Below, piece after piece: positions 15,233-21,767 of a stretch of 28,311 nucleotides of DNA; within the stretch, counting starts at the first letter, position 1, and each line of letters begins with the position of its first letter. The notes under the pieces were generated by a model. The model did no database searches, was not told the origin of the DNA, and was given only the letters and a program-made list of their open reading frames with translations. Origin of the DNA: CAYTCZ01 sp964436315. GTDB lineage: Bacteria; Actinomycetota; Thermoleophilia; Gaiellales; Gaiellaceae. The DNA is taken from NCBI GenBank assembly GCA_964436315.1, contig CAYTCZ010000046.1, forward strand, positions 1-28,311, given 5' to 3'. A program made the position numbers and the translations under genes.

Positions 15233-16171
15233 ATGCGACGGCGCCGGCCAAGTTTCGTCCTCTCGCTCCCGGAGCGCACTGTTCGCTCGCTGGCCGCCCT
15301 TGCTGGCGGGACGGTGCACGAGACCGCGACGCTCGCGCTCCCCCGCTTCGTGCGGCGCTCTCGTCTCTACGAGGTGACGGCGAAGAACGCCTTGCGCGTC
15401 GTCATCGAGCTCGCTGGCGGCGTCAAGGGATCACCGACCGCCGAGCCCTCCGTCGGCGCAGGACGTTTGGCGCTCAGAAAGGGCGCGGGAAACATCGTCG
15501 AGCTCGGCTCGATCGCGGCGTTTGGATTCTCACCCCTCTGGTTGCTGGCGGCGGCCTCAGACCTGACGCATGGAACCCGCATCTACCTTCGGGCTCTGAC
15601 GACCGAGCTGAAGCGAGGCGGTGTCTTGGCGCCGGAGGCCGAGATCGAATCGGTGGACGAGCTGTTGAGCGTCTTGGAAAGTGGCAGCGGGACGATGGCC
15701 ACGCTGATCGATATTCCACCCATTGAGCTCGCGGAGTTGCGTCAGTCGGTCGCCGAGCTTCGGAGCGACGCGAGCGATTTGCCCAGCCCAGCCGAGCTTG
15801 CCACCGCGTACAGGACTCTTCGGCTCACCGCGGACGCCGAACGGAGCTCGCTGCTGCGCGTCTCCAACGGAGTCGGACTAGCTTTTCTGATGTCTGCCAA
15901 GAACCTCACGCGTGATGAGCTCGTCGTTCCTTACCGCGACGACTGGGAGCCGGTGCGCGGCGAGGGATTCGCCGGCTACGCGCGCCGAGTCTCGGGGCCC
16001 TATAAGCGAGCGGTCGCGGCCCATTTCGATCCCGAGCTCCCGACCTGGACAGAACGCGCCGTCGGTCAGACGGACCGTCAGAGCCGTGCAGTCGCGGGGC
16101 GAATGGTCAGAGCTCTCGCGACGGCCGCTCGCAGGGTCGGCTCGAGGAGTTCGGACGAGCCGAAGAGCTAG
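15233..16171 (+). CDS. Protein of unknown function, partner of the OLD-like ATPase
   Basis: A 312-aa protein that begins five bases after the OLD-like stop, implying one transcript. It starts with a basic stretch (MRRRRPSFVLSLPERTVRSL). A hydrophobic segment around residues 88-108 (NIVELGSIAAFGFSPLWLL) could be one membrane-associated helix, and the remainder is soluble and helical with a basic C-terminus. I recognise no family or catalytic motif. Its TAG stop forms the first half of the -10 box of the next gene. Confidence 0.75.
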   Translation: MRRRRPSFVLSLPERTVRSLAALAGGTVHETATLALPRFVRRSRLYEVTAKNALRVVIELAGGVKGSPTAEPSVGAGRLALRKGAGNIVELGSIAAFGFSPLWLLAAASDLTHGTRIYLRALTTELKRGGVLAPEAEIESVDELLSVLESGSGTMATLIDIPPIELAELRQSVAELRSDASDLPSPAELATAYRTLRLTADAERSSLLRVSNGVGLAFLMSAKNLTRDELVVPYRDDWEPVRGEGFAGYARRVSGPYKRAVAAHFDPELPTWTERAVGQTDRQSRAVAGRMVRALATAARRVGSRSSDEPKS

Positions 16172-16174
16172 GCT
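16169..16174 (+). promoter_or_regulatory. Leaderless -10 box TAGGCT that contains the stop codon of the preceding gene
   Basis: The TAG of TAGGCT (16169-16171) is the stop codon of the upstream gene. Seven bases later lies GTG 16182, the start of the acyl-CoA ligase. No ribosome-binding site is present. The same hexamer recurs before other genes in the window. Confidence 0.5.
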
Positions 16175-16181
16175 GCCCGCC

Positions 16182-17690
16182 GTGGCCCCAGAAACGCTCT
16201 CAGAGCTCCTTGACACGGCGGCCGACGACTCGAGGTCGGCGCTCCTTTGTCCCGACGACCGGAGCACCCGGTCGTTCGGAGGCCTGGTCGAGGCGGCCGA
16301 GCTGATCGGCCGCCAACTCGCTGCGGGAGGTATCCGCTCCGGCGATCGCATCGCGTTTGTCCTGCCGAACGGGCCGGAGGTCGTTGAGGTGCTGCTCGGA
16401 ATTGCTGGAATCGGCGCGACGGCCGCGCCTCTGAATCCGGCCTACACCCGAGAAGAACATGCTTTCTACCTCGACGATCTGAAGCCTCGGGCGCTCATCG
16501 TTCCAGCCGGCGAGTACCAGGCGGCCCGCGAGGCGGCGCCGGCCGAGACGACGCTCGTCGAGCTTCTTCCACCGACCGGCGGCGCGCCGGTACTGACCAT
16601 CGACGGACGCGAGCTCCGAGCCGCCGACGATGGAGATCAGGCAACACCCGACGACATCGCCCTCCTTCTCCATACCAGCGGCACAACGAGTCGCCCGAAA
16701 CAGGTGCCACTTCGTCATCGAAACCTCGCCGCGTCAGCGCGCGCCATCGGTGACTTCTACGAGTTGTCGGCCTCCGACGTCTCGTACTGCTGCATGCCGC
16801 TCTTTCACGTGCACGGCCTCGTTGCCTCGGTGCTCGCTGCGCTGTCCGCAGGTGGTTCAGTGGTCGTCCCACGCCGCTTCACTCCGCGAGGCTTCTGGCC
16901 GCAGGCTCGTGACTACGGAATCACGTGGTTCTCAGCCGGCCCGACACTCCACCGGATGGTTCTTGATCGCGAGGACGAGGACGGCGTCTCCGAGACGCTC
17001 CGCTTCACCCGTTCGTGCAGCTCGGCTCTGTCCCCCGATCTTTGGAAACGCGCTGAGGAGAGGTTTGGCGTACCCATGCTCGAGGCATACGGTATGACGG
17101 AGGCGAGCCACCAGATGACGTCGAATCCGCTTCCCCCAGCGGTGCGGCAGCCCGGGAGCGTCGGCGTCTCGGCGGGCGCGGAAGTCCGGACCGTCGATGC
17201 TGAGGGGCGCGATGTTCAAACCGGCCAGCCGGGGGAAGTCGTCATTCGGGGCCCGGGGGTAACAAGCGGCTATCTCAACAATCCCGAAGCGAACGAGGAA
17301 TCGTTCGTCGATGGCTGGTTTCGGACAGGTGATCAGGGAATCCTGGAGAATGGGTATCTCCGGCTGGCCGGGAGGCTCAAAGAGCTCATCATCCGCGGCG
17401 GCGAGAACATTTCGCCGATTGAGGTCGAGGAAGTGCTGCTTCGCCATCCTGCCGTCGCCGAAGCTGTGTGCTTCGGGATCCCTGATGACAAGTACGGTGA
17501 AGTGGTCGGCGCCGCCGTCGCGTTGTCCGGCGAGGCAGACGAGCGCGCGCTCGGGGCTCACTGCCGGGAGCGCCTCGCGTCGTTCAAGGCTCCGTCGAGG
17601 ATCTTCGTGCTGGACGAAATCCCACGTACGCCGACCGGGAAGGTGCAGCGGCGACGCGTGGGCGCGCAGCTAATCGAACCCGACGAATGA
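16182..17690 (+). CDS. AMP-forming acyl-CoA ligase, oxalate-CoA ligase (Pcs60/AAE3)-like
   Basis: Activates a carboxylate with ATP to an acyl-adenylate and then to the CoA thioester. The 502-aa ANL-superfamily protein has the ATP loop LLHTSGTTSRPKQVPLRHRN, MPLFHVHGL, the adenylate motif EAYGMTEASHQM, WFRTGD, the hinge GRLKELIIRGGENISPIEVEE and the catalytic lysine in PTGKVQRR. The blocks TEASHQMTSNPLPP and RQPGSVG are characteristic of oxalyl-CoA synthetases (yeast Pcs60, plant AAE3), so oxalate is the best substrate guess. The frame is open upstream to 15912, but that part is antisense-like; GTG 16182 is set by the -10 spacing and the domain start. Its stop overlaps the next gene (ATGA). Confidence 0.85.
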   Translation: MAPETLSELLDTAADDSRSALLCPDDRSTRSFGGLVEAAELIGRQLAAGGIRSGDRIAFVLPNGPEVVEVLLGIAGIGATAAPLNPAYTREEHAFYLDDLKPRALIVPAGEYQAAREAAPAETTLVELLPPTGGAPVLTIDGRELRAADDGDQATPDDIALLLHTSGTTSRPKQVPLRHRNLAASARAIGDFYELSASDVSYCCMPLFHVHGLVASVLAALSAGGSVVVPRRFTPRGFWPQARDYGITWFSAGPTLHRMVLDREDEDGVSETLRFTRSCSSALSPDLWKRAEERFGVPMLEAYGMTEASHQMTSNPLPPAVRQPGSVGVSAGAEVRTVDAEGRDVQTGQPGEVVIRGPGVTSGYLNNPEANEESFVDGWFRTGDQGILENGYLRLAGRLKELIIRGGENISPIEVEEVLLRHPAVAEAVCFGIPDDKYGEVVGAAVALSGEADERALGAHCRERLASFKAPSRIFVLDEIPRTPTGKVQRRRVGAQLIEPDE

Positions 17691-18661
17691 GATTCGCCGT
17701 CGTCGGAGCCGGCGCAATCGGCGCGTACGTCGGCGCGGCCCTCGCCCGTGGCGGCGCCGACGTCGTTCTCATCGCTCGCGGAGCACATCTGCGCGCCATG
17801 CAGGAGCGCGGAGTGAGTGTGATTAGTGAGAGGGGCGATTTCCACGCTCATCCGCCGGCCACGGACGACTTGGGCGCGATCTCCGATGCCGACGTCGTAT
17901 TCGTCGGCTTCAAGGCGTATAGCCTCACCGAGCTCGCGCCCGCGCTCGGCGAGTCGTTGCGTGCCGACGCGGTGGTCATCGGAGGCCAGAACGGCATTCC
18001 CTGGTGGTACTTCCAGTCGCACGGTGGACCGCTCGAGGGAACCGTTCTCGAGAGCGTGGATCCGGGCGGTGTCATCGCCGACGCCATCCCGCCCCAGCAG
18101 GTGGTTGGCTGCGTCGCGTTTCCGGCCACGGAGATCGTGAAACCGGGTGTGATCCGCCACATCGAGGGCACACGTTTCACGATCGGTGAGCCGGACGGTT
18201 CTCGTTCCGAGCGCTGCCACGCTATCTCAGAGGCCTTTGTTGCCGGAGGACTCAAGTGTCCGATCGAGGAGCGGCTTCGAGACCAGATCTGGCTCAAGCT
18301 CGTCGGGAACGCCGTCTTCAATCCCGTGACGGCGCTGACCGGATCGACGCTCGGAGAACTCGGCGAGCTTCCCGAGATGGTCGAACTTCTCGAGGCGGCG
18401 TTCGCCGAGTGCGCGAGCGTGGCGTCAGCGCTCGACATCAGCTTTCCCGTCGCGCTGGAGCGTCGTCTCGAGGCCGGCTTAGCGGTCGGCGATCACAAGA
18501 CGTCGATGCTGCAGGACCTCGAAGCGGGCAAGCCGCTCGAATACGAATGTATGACGGGCGCCGTCGTCGAGCTCGCGAAGCGCCTCGAGCTATCCGTACC
18601 GCATCTCGAGACGATCTACGCCTCGATCAAGCTGCTCGATGCCGTTCGAGCGAGGGATTAG
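17687..18661 (+). CDS. 2-dehydropantoate 2-reductase family protein
   Basis: An NADPH-dependent reductase of the ApbA/PanE family, 324 aa. The Rossmann motif is at the N-terminus (FAVVGAGAIGAYVGAALAR). The middle has GFKAYSL and GGQNGIPWWYF, and the C-terminal domain has the catalytic-lysine motif (IWLKLVGNAVFNPVTALTG) and the KTSMLQDLEAGKPLEYE block, all family hallmarks. The ATG overlaps the ligase TGA, so the two are translationally coupled. That pairing suggests a catabolic role on a 2-oxo acid rather than pantothenate synthesis, but this is inference. It ends at a hairpin shared with the convergent OsmC-like gene. Confidence 0.88.
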   Translation: MRFAVVGAGAIGAYVGAALARGGADVVLIARGAHLRAMQERGVSVISERGDFHAHPPATDDLGAISDADVVFVGFKAYSLTELAPALGESLRADAVVIGGQNGIPWWYFQSHGGPLEGTVLESVDPGGVIADAIPPQQVVGCVAFPATEIVKPGVIRHIEGTRFTIGEPDGSRSERCHAISEAFVAGGLKCPIEERLRDQIWLKLVGNAVFNPVTALTGSTLGELGELPEMVELLEAAFAECASVASALDISFPVALERRLEAGLAVGDHKTSMLQDLEAGKPLEYECMTGAVVELAKRLELSVPHLETIYASIKLLDAVRARD

Positions 18662-18677
18662 CGAGCGTCCCGCTCGC
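18661..18677. terminator. Bidirectional hairpin terminator between the reductase and OsmC genes
   Basis: GCGAGCG-TCC-CGCTCGC is a perfect 7-bp stem with a 3-nt loop. It starts in the last base of the reductase stop codon (TAG 18659-18661) and ends in the last base of the extended OsmC stop (TAG, plus-strand 18677-18679). This tight fit supports the extended OsmC reading frame. Confidence 0.65.
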
Positions 18678-19156
18678 TACGAGCCGAACAAGCGACCGAG
18701 GAAACCGCCGTTCTTTGCCGGCGTCTTTACGACCGTTTCAATCGTCGTGTCTGCGGTCGCCACGGCGACCGAACCATAGAGCGGTCATCGACGTTTGTAG
18801 AAATCGACGAGTTCCTCGGCCTGCGCCGCCGTCGGGCCGGTGAATTCGAATCGCATCTGAACCTTGTCGTAGACCGAGTTCTCGCCTGGCGTGGCATCCA
18901 TATCGCGCCCAGCCTCGATCGACACGTCGAGGTGATCGAGCCGGATGTTCCGCGAAAGGGCAACCCGCTCGGTCATCAGGACTGCACAGCCCGTGATCCC
19001 GGTAAGGAACGCCTCGGCGGCGATGATCGCCTCGTTCGGACCGTCGCTGTAGTCGGCGTCGTCCATCACGAAGTGTTGATCTCGGACGTTACAGATGCAG
19101 CGACGAGGCGTCCCGCTCATGTACGAACGGGCCGTGGTCGCGACATATCGCGTCAT
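18677..19156 (-). CDS. OsmC-family peroxiredoxin-like protein, predicted selenoprotein (UGA = Sec124)
   Basis: OsmC/Ohr proteins reduce organic hydroperoxides with a pair of cysteines in the cytosol. ATG 19156 has a strong GGAGGAGG site upstream. The first Cys is C57 in GITGCAVLMTERVAL. The frame meets TGA (18787-18785) after DFYKRR, then continues as PLYGSVAVATADTTIE and VVKTPAKNGGFLGRLFGS to TAG at 18677. E. coli OsmC has C59 and C125, and the second is followed by Pro; here the UGA is codon 124 and is followed by Pro-Leu-Tyr. Stopping at the UGA would give 123 aa lacking the second redox residue and last strand; reading through gives 159 aa, normal for the family. A SECIS-like hairpin follows the UGA. 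The alternative is a recent nonsense mutation or sequencing error. Sec-machinery genes are not in this window. Confidence 0.75.
18754..18787 (-). promoter_or_regulatory. Candidate bacterial SECIS element with UGA codon
   Basis: Minus strand: UGA (18787-18785), 13 nt, then CGGUCGC-CGUG-GCGACCG (18771-18754), a perfect 7-bp GC-rich stem with tetraloop CGUG. The loop begins 20 nt after the UGA. Bacterial SECIS elements are hairpins just downstream of UGA whose apical loop is about 16-37 nt away and has G in the first two loop positions; the second loop base here is G, followed by U as in E. coli fdhF. The hairpin lies within codons of the extended frame. Confidence 0.65.
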
Positions 19157-19193
19157 TGCTTGCTCCTCCTCCCGTTGCCACTCGGACCGGAGA

Positions 19194-19222
19194 AGCCTAG
19201 AGGGTCCGAACCGGGCGCCGAA
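19194..19222 (-). promoter_or_regulatory. Promoter TTCGGC / TAGGCT for the OsmC-family gene
   Basis: Minus strand: TTCGGC (19222-19217), 17-bp spacer, TAGGCT (19199-19194), then a leader of about 35 nt with a GGAGGAGG ribosome-binding site before ATG 19156. The -10 matches the hexamer used by other genes here, while this one has a leader. Confidence 0.5.
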
Positions 19223-19245
19223 GCCCCTTTGTCGATAAGCGACGG

Positions 19246-19551
19246 CTAGCGTCCGCCGCCGAATGCGGCCTGCGCGATCTTGATTGCCCACACGCCGACG
19301 AGGAGCGCGTAGACGAGCGCCGGGAAGACAACGGCGAAGATCGCAACCAGCCGCAGTTCGACCGCGTCACCGACGCTCGTGACCAGCCCCGTTCCGACGG
19401 GAACGAGCGCCAACAAGAGAAGCGATGCTCCAAGGTGAACGGTGATCCGTCCGAGTGTCGCAGGCTCGATCGTCGGGAATCGGAACGAGAACCAGAGCGC
19501 GATCACCCCCGCTCCGAGAAGAAAGAACCCGATGAAGAGAGCGTGACCCAT
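19246..19551 (-). CDS. Small integral membrane protein of unknown function
   Basis: A 101-aa protein with three predicted membrane helices: ALFIGFFLLGAGVIALWFSF, ITVHLGASLLLLALVPVGTG and LVAIFAVVFPALVYALLVGV. A short polar tail ends it. ATG 19551 is chosen; GTG 19560 is three codons upstream and neither has a clear ribosome-binding site. No family is recognised. It lies upstream of the OsmC-family gene on the same strand, separated by about 90 bp holding that gene's promoter. Two hairpins lie upstream of its start. Confidence 0.7.
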   Translation of the reverse strand: MGHALFIGFFLLGAGVIALWFSFRFPTIEPATLGRITVHLGASLLLLALVPVGTGLVTSVGDAVELRLVAIFAVVFPALVYALLVGVWAIKIAQAAFGGGR

Positions 19552-19591
19552 ACGTGTCACATGGTGGCACCCGAGTGGGTGAAACCGCTAT

Positions 19592-19630
19592 CCCCTGAAC
19601 GGGTGAGTCTTCAATCACTCGTTCCAGGGG
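19592..19630. other. Long imperfect hairpin in the divergent intergenic region
   Basis: CCCCTG-AACGGGTGA (19592-19606) pairs with TCACTCGTTCCAGGGG (19615-19630) with one bulged base and a G-U pair. A smaller hairpin CACCC-GAGT-GGGTG lies at 19569-19582. Both are upstream of the small membrane protein (-) and about 130 bp upstream of the DedA gene (+). It could be a leader structure or processed RNA. No tRNA-like fold fits. Confidence 0.45.
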
Positions 19631-19757
19631 AGTCCGGTTCGAGGTCGATCCGTAGCCGGCAGCCGCAGTGTTAAGCGACGGTTAGCTTCTGAGCAGAGAT
19701 GGTAAGGACGGGTCGTCGGGACCGACTCGCGGGGCTCCCTGTAGGCATCATGGATCG

Positions 19758-20573
19758 ATGCGCCCATTCTGGCTTGCGCTTGCCGTCGTTCCGCTCGTCG
19801 TCGCCGCGGTTTTCCGACGACGGCTCGGAGTCTGGCAGTGGTTTCTCGCCCTCGGGCTTTCCGCGGCCGTGCTCGTCTACGGGATCGGCCTCGTCGACAT
19901 CCCCAGCCCAGGCGGCGTCATCGACGGAGTCACCACTGCGCTGGGAGTCTGGTTCTACGTCATCGTCGCGGCGATGGCGTTTCTCGAGACAAGCGCGTTC
20001 GTCGGACTCGTGGCCCCCGGCGGAAGCGTGATCCTGCTCGGCGGGTTCCTCGCAGGTCGGGGCGATCTCGATCTACTCCTCCTGATTGGAATCGTCTGGG
20101 CCGCTGCGCTGCTTGGGGACACCGTCAGCTACCTGCTCGGCCGGAAGTTTGGGCGCGACTTCATCGTTCGTAACGGCTCAAGGGTCGGCCTCAAGGAACC
20201 GCAGATCGTGCGAGTCGAGCGCTACTTCGGGGCCCATGGCGGGAAGACGATCGTTGTCGGCCGATTCATCGGCTTCGTGAGAGTCGTCGCCCCACTCATC
20301 GCCGGAGCATCCCGAATGCGGGCTTCGCGGTTCGTCAGCGCGGGCACGATCGGCGCCGGGCTGTGGGCCGCCCAGACGGTCATGCTCGGGTTCCTCCTCT
20401 ACCACGGTGCCGACACGGCGACGACCGTGATGGAGAACGTCCAACTGGCACTGATCGCCGCCGTTTGCGTGATCGCCGTCGGAGCGACCGCGATCGTGTT
20501 TACGCGCTATCCCCACCATCGTGACCGTGCGATCGCGCTCGCGAGATCGGCAACCGGCCGCCAGCCCGCTTGA
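19758..20573 (+). CDS. DedA family (SNARE-associated / VTT domain) membrane protein
   Basis: DedA proteins are membrane transporters or scramblase-like proteins linked to undecaprenyl-phosphate recycling and membrane homeostasis. The 271-aa protein has two N-terminal helices, then the DedA core: MAFLETSAFVGLVAPGGSVI, GDTVSYLLGRKFG, YFGAHGGKTIVVGRFIGFVR and VVAPLIAGASRMRASRF, which carries the conserved arginines. Two further C-terminal helices follow. The start is ATG 19758; the ribosome-binding site is weak. The extra N-terminal helices make it slightly longer than typical DedA (~220 aa). Confidence 0.9.
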   Translation: MRPFWLALAVVPLVVAAVFRRRLGVWQWFLALGLSAAVLVYGIGLVDIPSPGGVIDGVTTALGVWFYVIVAAMAFLETSAFVGLVAPGGSVILLGGFLAGRGDLDLLLLIGIVWAAALLGDTVSYLLGRKFGRDFIVRNGSRVGLKEPQIVRVERYFGAHGGKTIVVGRFIGFVRVVAPLIAGASRMRASRFVSAGTIGAGLWAAQTVMLGFLLYHGADTATTVMENVQLALIAAVCVIAVGATAIVFTRYPHHRDRAIALARSATGRQPA

Positions 20574-20987
20574 CGCGGGGCCACATCAGGAGCAAGCCAC
20601 ATCTAGAAGCAAATCTGCCGGTATCCACTGCCCCCTGGTTCGGCTCCTCATCCGGCCGCCCTGCCACACCCCACGCAATGGGTGGGGAGGTCGCTCTATC
20701 CACCCCCCACCCACTTTGAGCGTAGCCCCGAAAACGAGCCAAGACACGCGCGGATCGGAGGAATTCCTTCGCGTCTCGGAAACGATCGCGCAGAGAGACC
20801 GTCAGATAGGCCGAGAGTCCCTTGTCCGAGAACCGCGCGGGGCGCCGAGCGCGTCACGTGCGCCGAGAACGCGACGTGAGCCAAGAACGGTGGTGGGCAC
20901 GACTCGGCGGAAGCCGCCGACTACCCGCGTGACGTTGTGCGCAAAGCTGGTGGGTCAAACCGTTTACGAACGGCTGCCGGGACTCGA
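20574..20987. repeat. Non-coding region with CCCCACCCA-type inverted repeats
   Basis: No gene is supported in these 414 bases between the DedA gene and the end of the hyu operon. CCCCAC (20669-20674) can pair with GTGGGG (20682-20687), while TGGGTGGGG (20679-20687) can instead pair with CCCCACCCA (20705-20713), so two hairpins compete. The core is the same as at 6325-6348. Near 20840-20880 an imperfect direct repeat (GCGCCGAG..GCG.CACGT type) occurs twice. Confidence 0.55.
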
Positions 20988-21755
20988 TCAACCGGCTGTG
21001 TAGCCGCCGTCGATGGAAAGGGTCGCCCCTGTGACGTACGAGGCCTCGTCTGAGGAGAGATAAAGGATTGCGGCGGCAACTTCTTCAGGCTCAGCAAACC
21101 GTCCGAGCGGGATCGTCGCGGCCGTATTGGCCCGGAAGACCTCAGGCTCCTCCTGAGCATCAATCCATTCTCGGACGAGCGGAGTTTCCGTGAGCCCCGG
21201 AGCGACCGCGTTGACCCGTATCCCCAGCCCCGCGAATTCGACCGCAGCGGTTCGTGTGAGACTTAAAAGTGCGCCCTTCGACGCTCCGTACACGGCCATG
21301 CCCGGCACGCCGACGAGAGCCGTGCGGGACACCACATTTACGATCGCGCCGCCCGCGTCCTCGGCCATGACGCGCGCCGCAGCTTGGAGGAACTGGAGCG
21401 CGCCGAAGAAGTTGACGTCGAAAGTCGTCCTGGCCTGCTCGCCCGTCGTATCGAGCAACGCGATCCCGGAGAGGTCGAGCCCGGCGTTGTTCACGAGGAT
21501 GTCGAGGCCTCCGAAGTCCTCCACGGCGGCCTCGATGGCAGCATCGGCCGTGTGCTGGGTCACCACATCCCCCCCGACGAAGATGACGTGGTCTGCGCCG
21601 AGTTCGAAGACCAGCTGCTCGCCGAGCTCTCGTCTCCGCGCTACCGCGACGACCCTGGCTTCCTCGGCAACGAAGAGCCTCGCCACAGAGAGCCCGATTC
21701 CCTCGGTCGCGCCCGTGACGATTGCGATCTTCTGGGCCAAGCGTCCGGCGCTCAT
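20988..21755 (-). CDS. Short-chain dehydrogenase/reductase, last gene of the hyu operon
   Basis: A 255-aa classical SDR: cofactor loop TGATEGIGLSVA (residues 14-25), DILVNNAG, catalytic Ser in NVVSRTALVG, Tyr-Lys in YGASKGAL, and C-terminal GATLSIDGGYTAG. The Arg-rich turn (AVARRREL) after strand 2 favours NADP. It starts 12 bp after the FAD oxidoreductase stop, so it is probably co-transcribed with the four genes before it. It likely handles an aldehyde/alcohol or keto intermediate of the pathway, but the substrate is unknown. Confidence 0.9.
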   Translation of the reverse strand: MSAGRLAQKIAIVTGATEGIGLSVARLFVAEEARVVAVARRRELGEQLVFELGADHVIFVGGDVVTQHTADAAIEAAVEDFGGLDILVNNAGLDLSGIALLDTTGEQARTTFDVNFFGALQFLQAAARVMAEDAGGAIVNVVSRTALVGVPGMAVYGASKGALLSLTRTAAVEFAGLGIRVNAVAPGLTETPLVREWIDAQEEPEVFRANTAATIPLGRFAEPEEVAAAILYLSSDEASYVTGATLSIDGGYTAG

Positions 21756-21767
21756 GGCCGCGAGCGA

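Noticed and set aside
14487..15251. 254-codon minus-strand frame opposite the OLD-like gene
   Set aside because: No domain, and the plus strand carries intact Walker and TOPRIM motifs.
14061..16171. Gabija-type defence system
   Set aside because: The partner gene has no UvrD-like helicase motifs, so the GajA/GajB arrangement is not met.
15912..16181. N-terminal extension of the acyl-CoA ligase
   Set aside because: This part overlaps the upstream gene in another frame and reads as low-complexity Arg/Ser; the ligase fold begins just after GTG 16182.
20521..21003. 160-codon plus-strand frame after the DedA gene
   Set aside because: It overlaps the DedA 3' end in another frame and runs through hairpins; composition is not protein-like.
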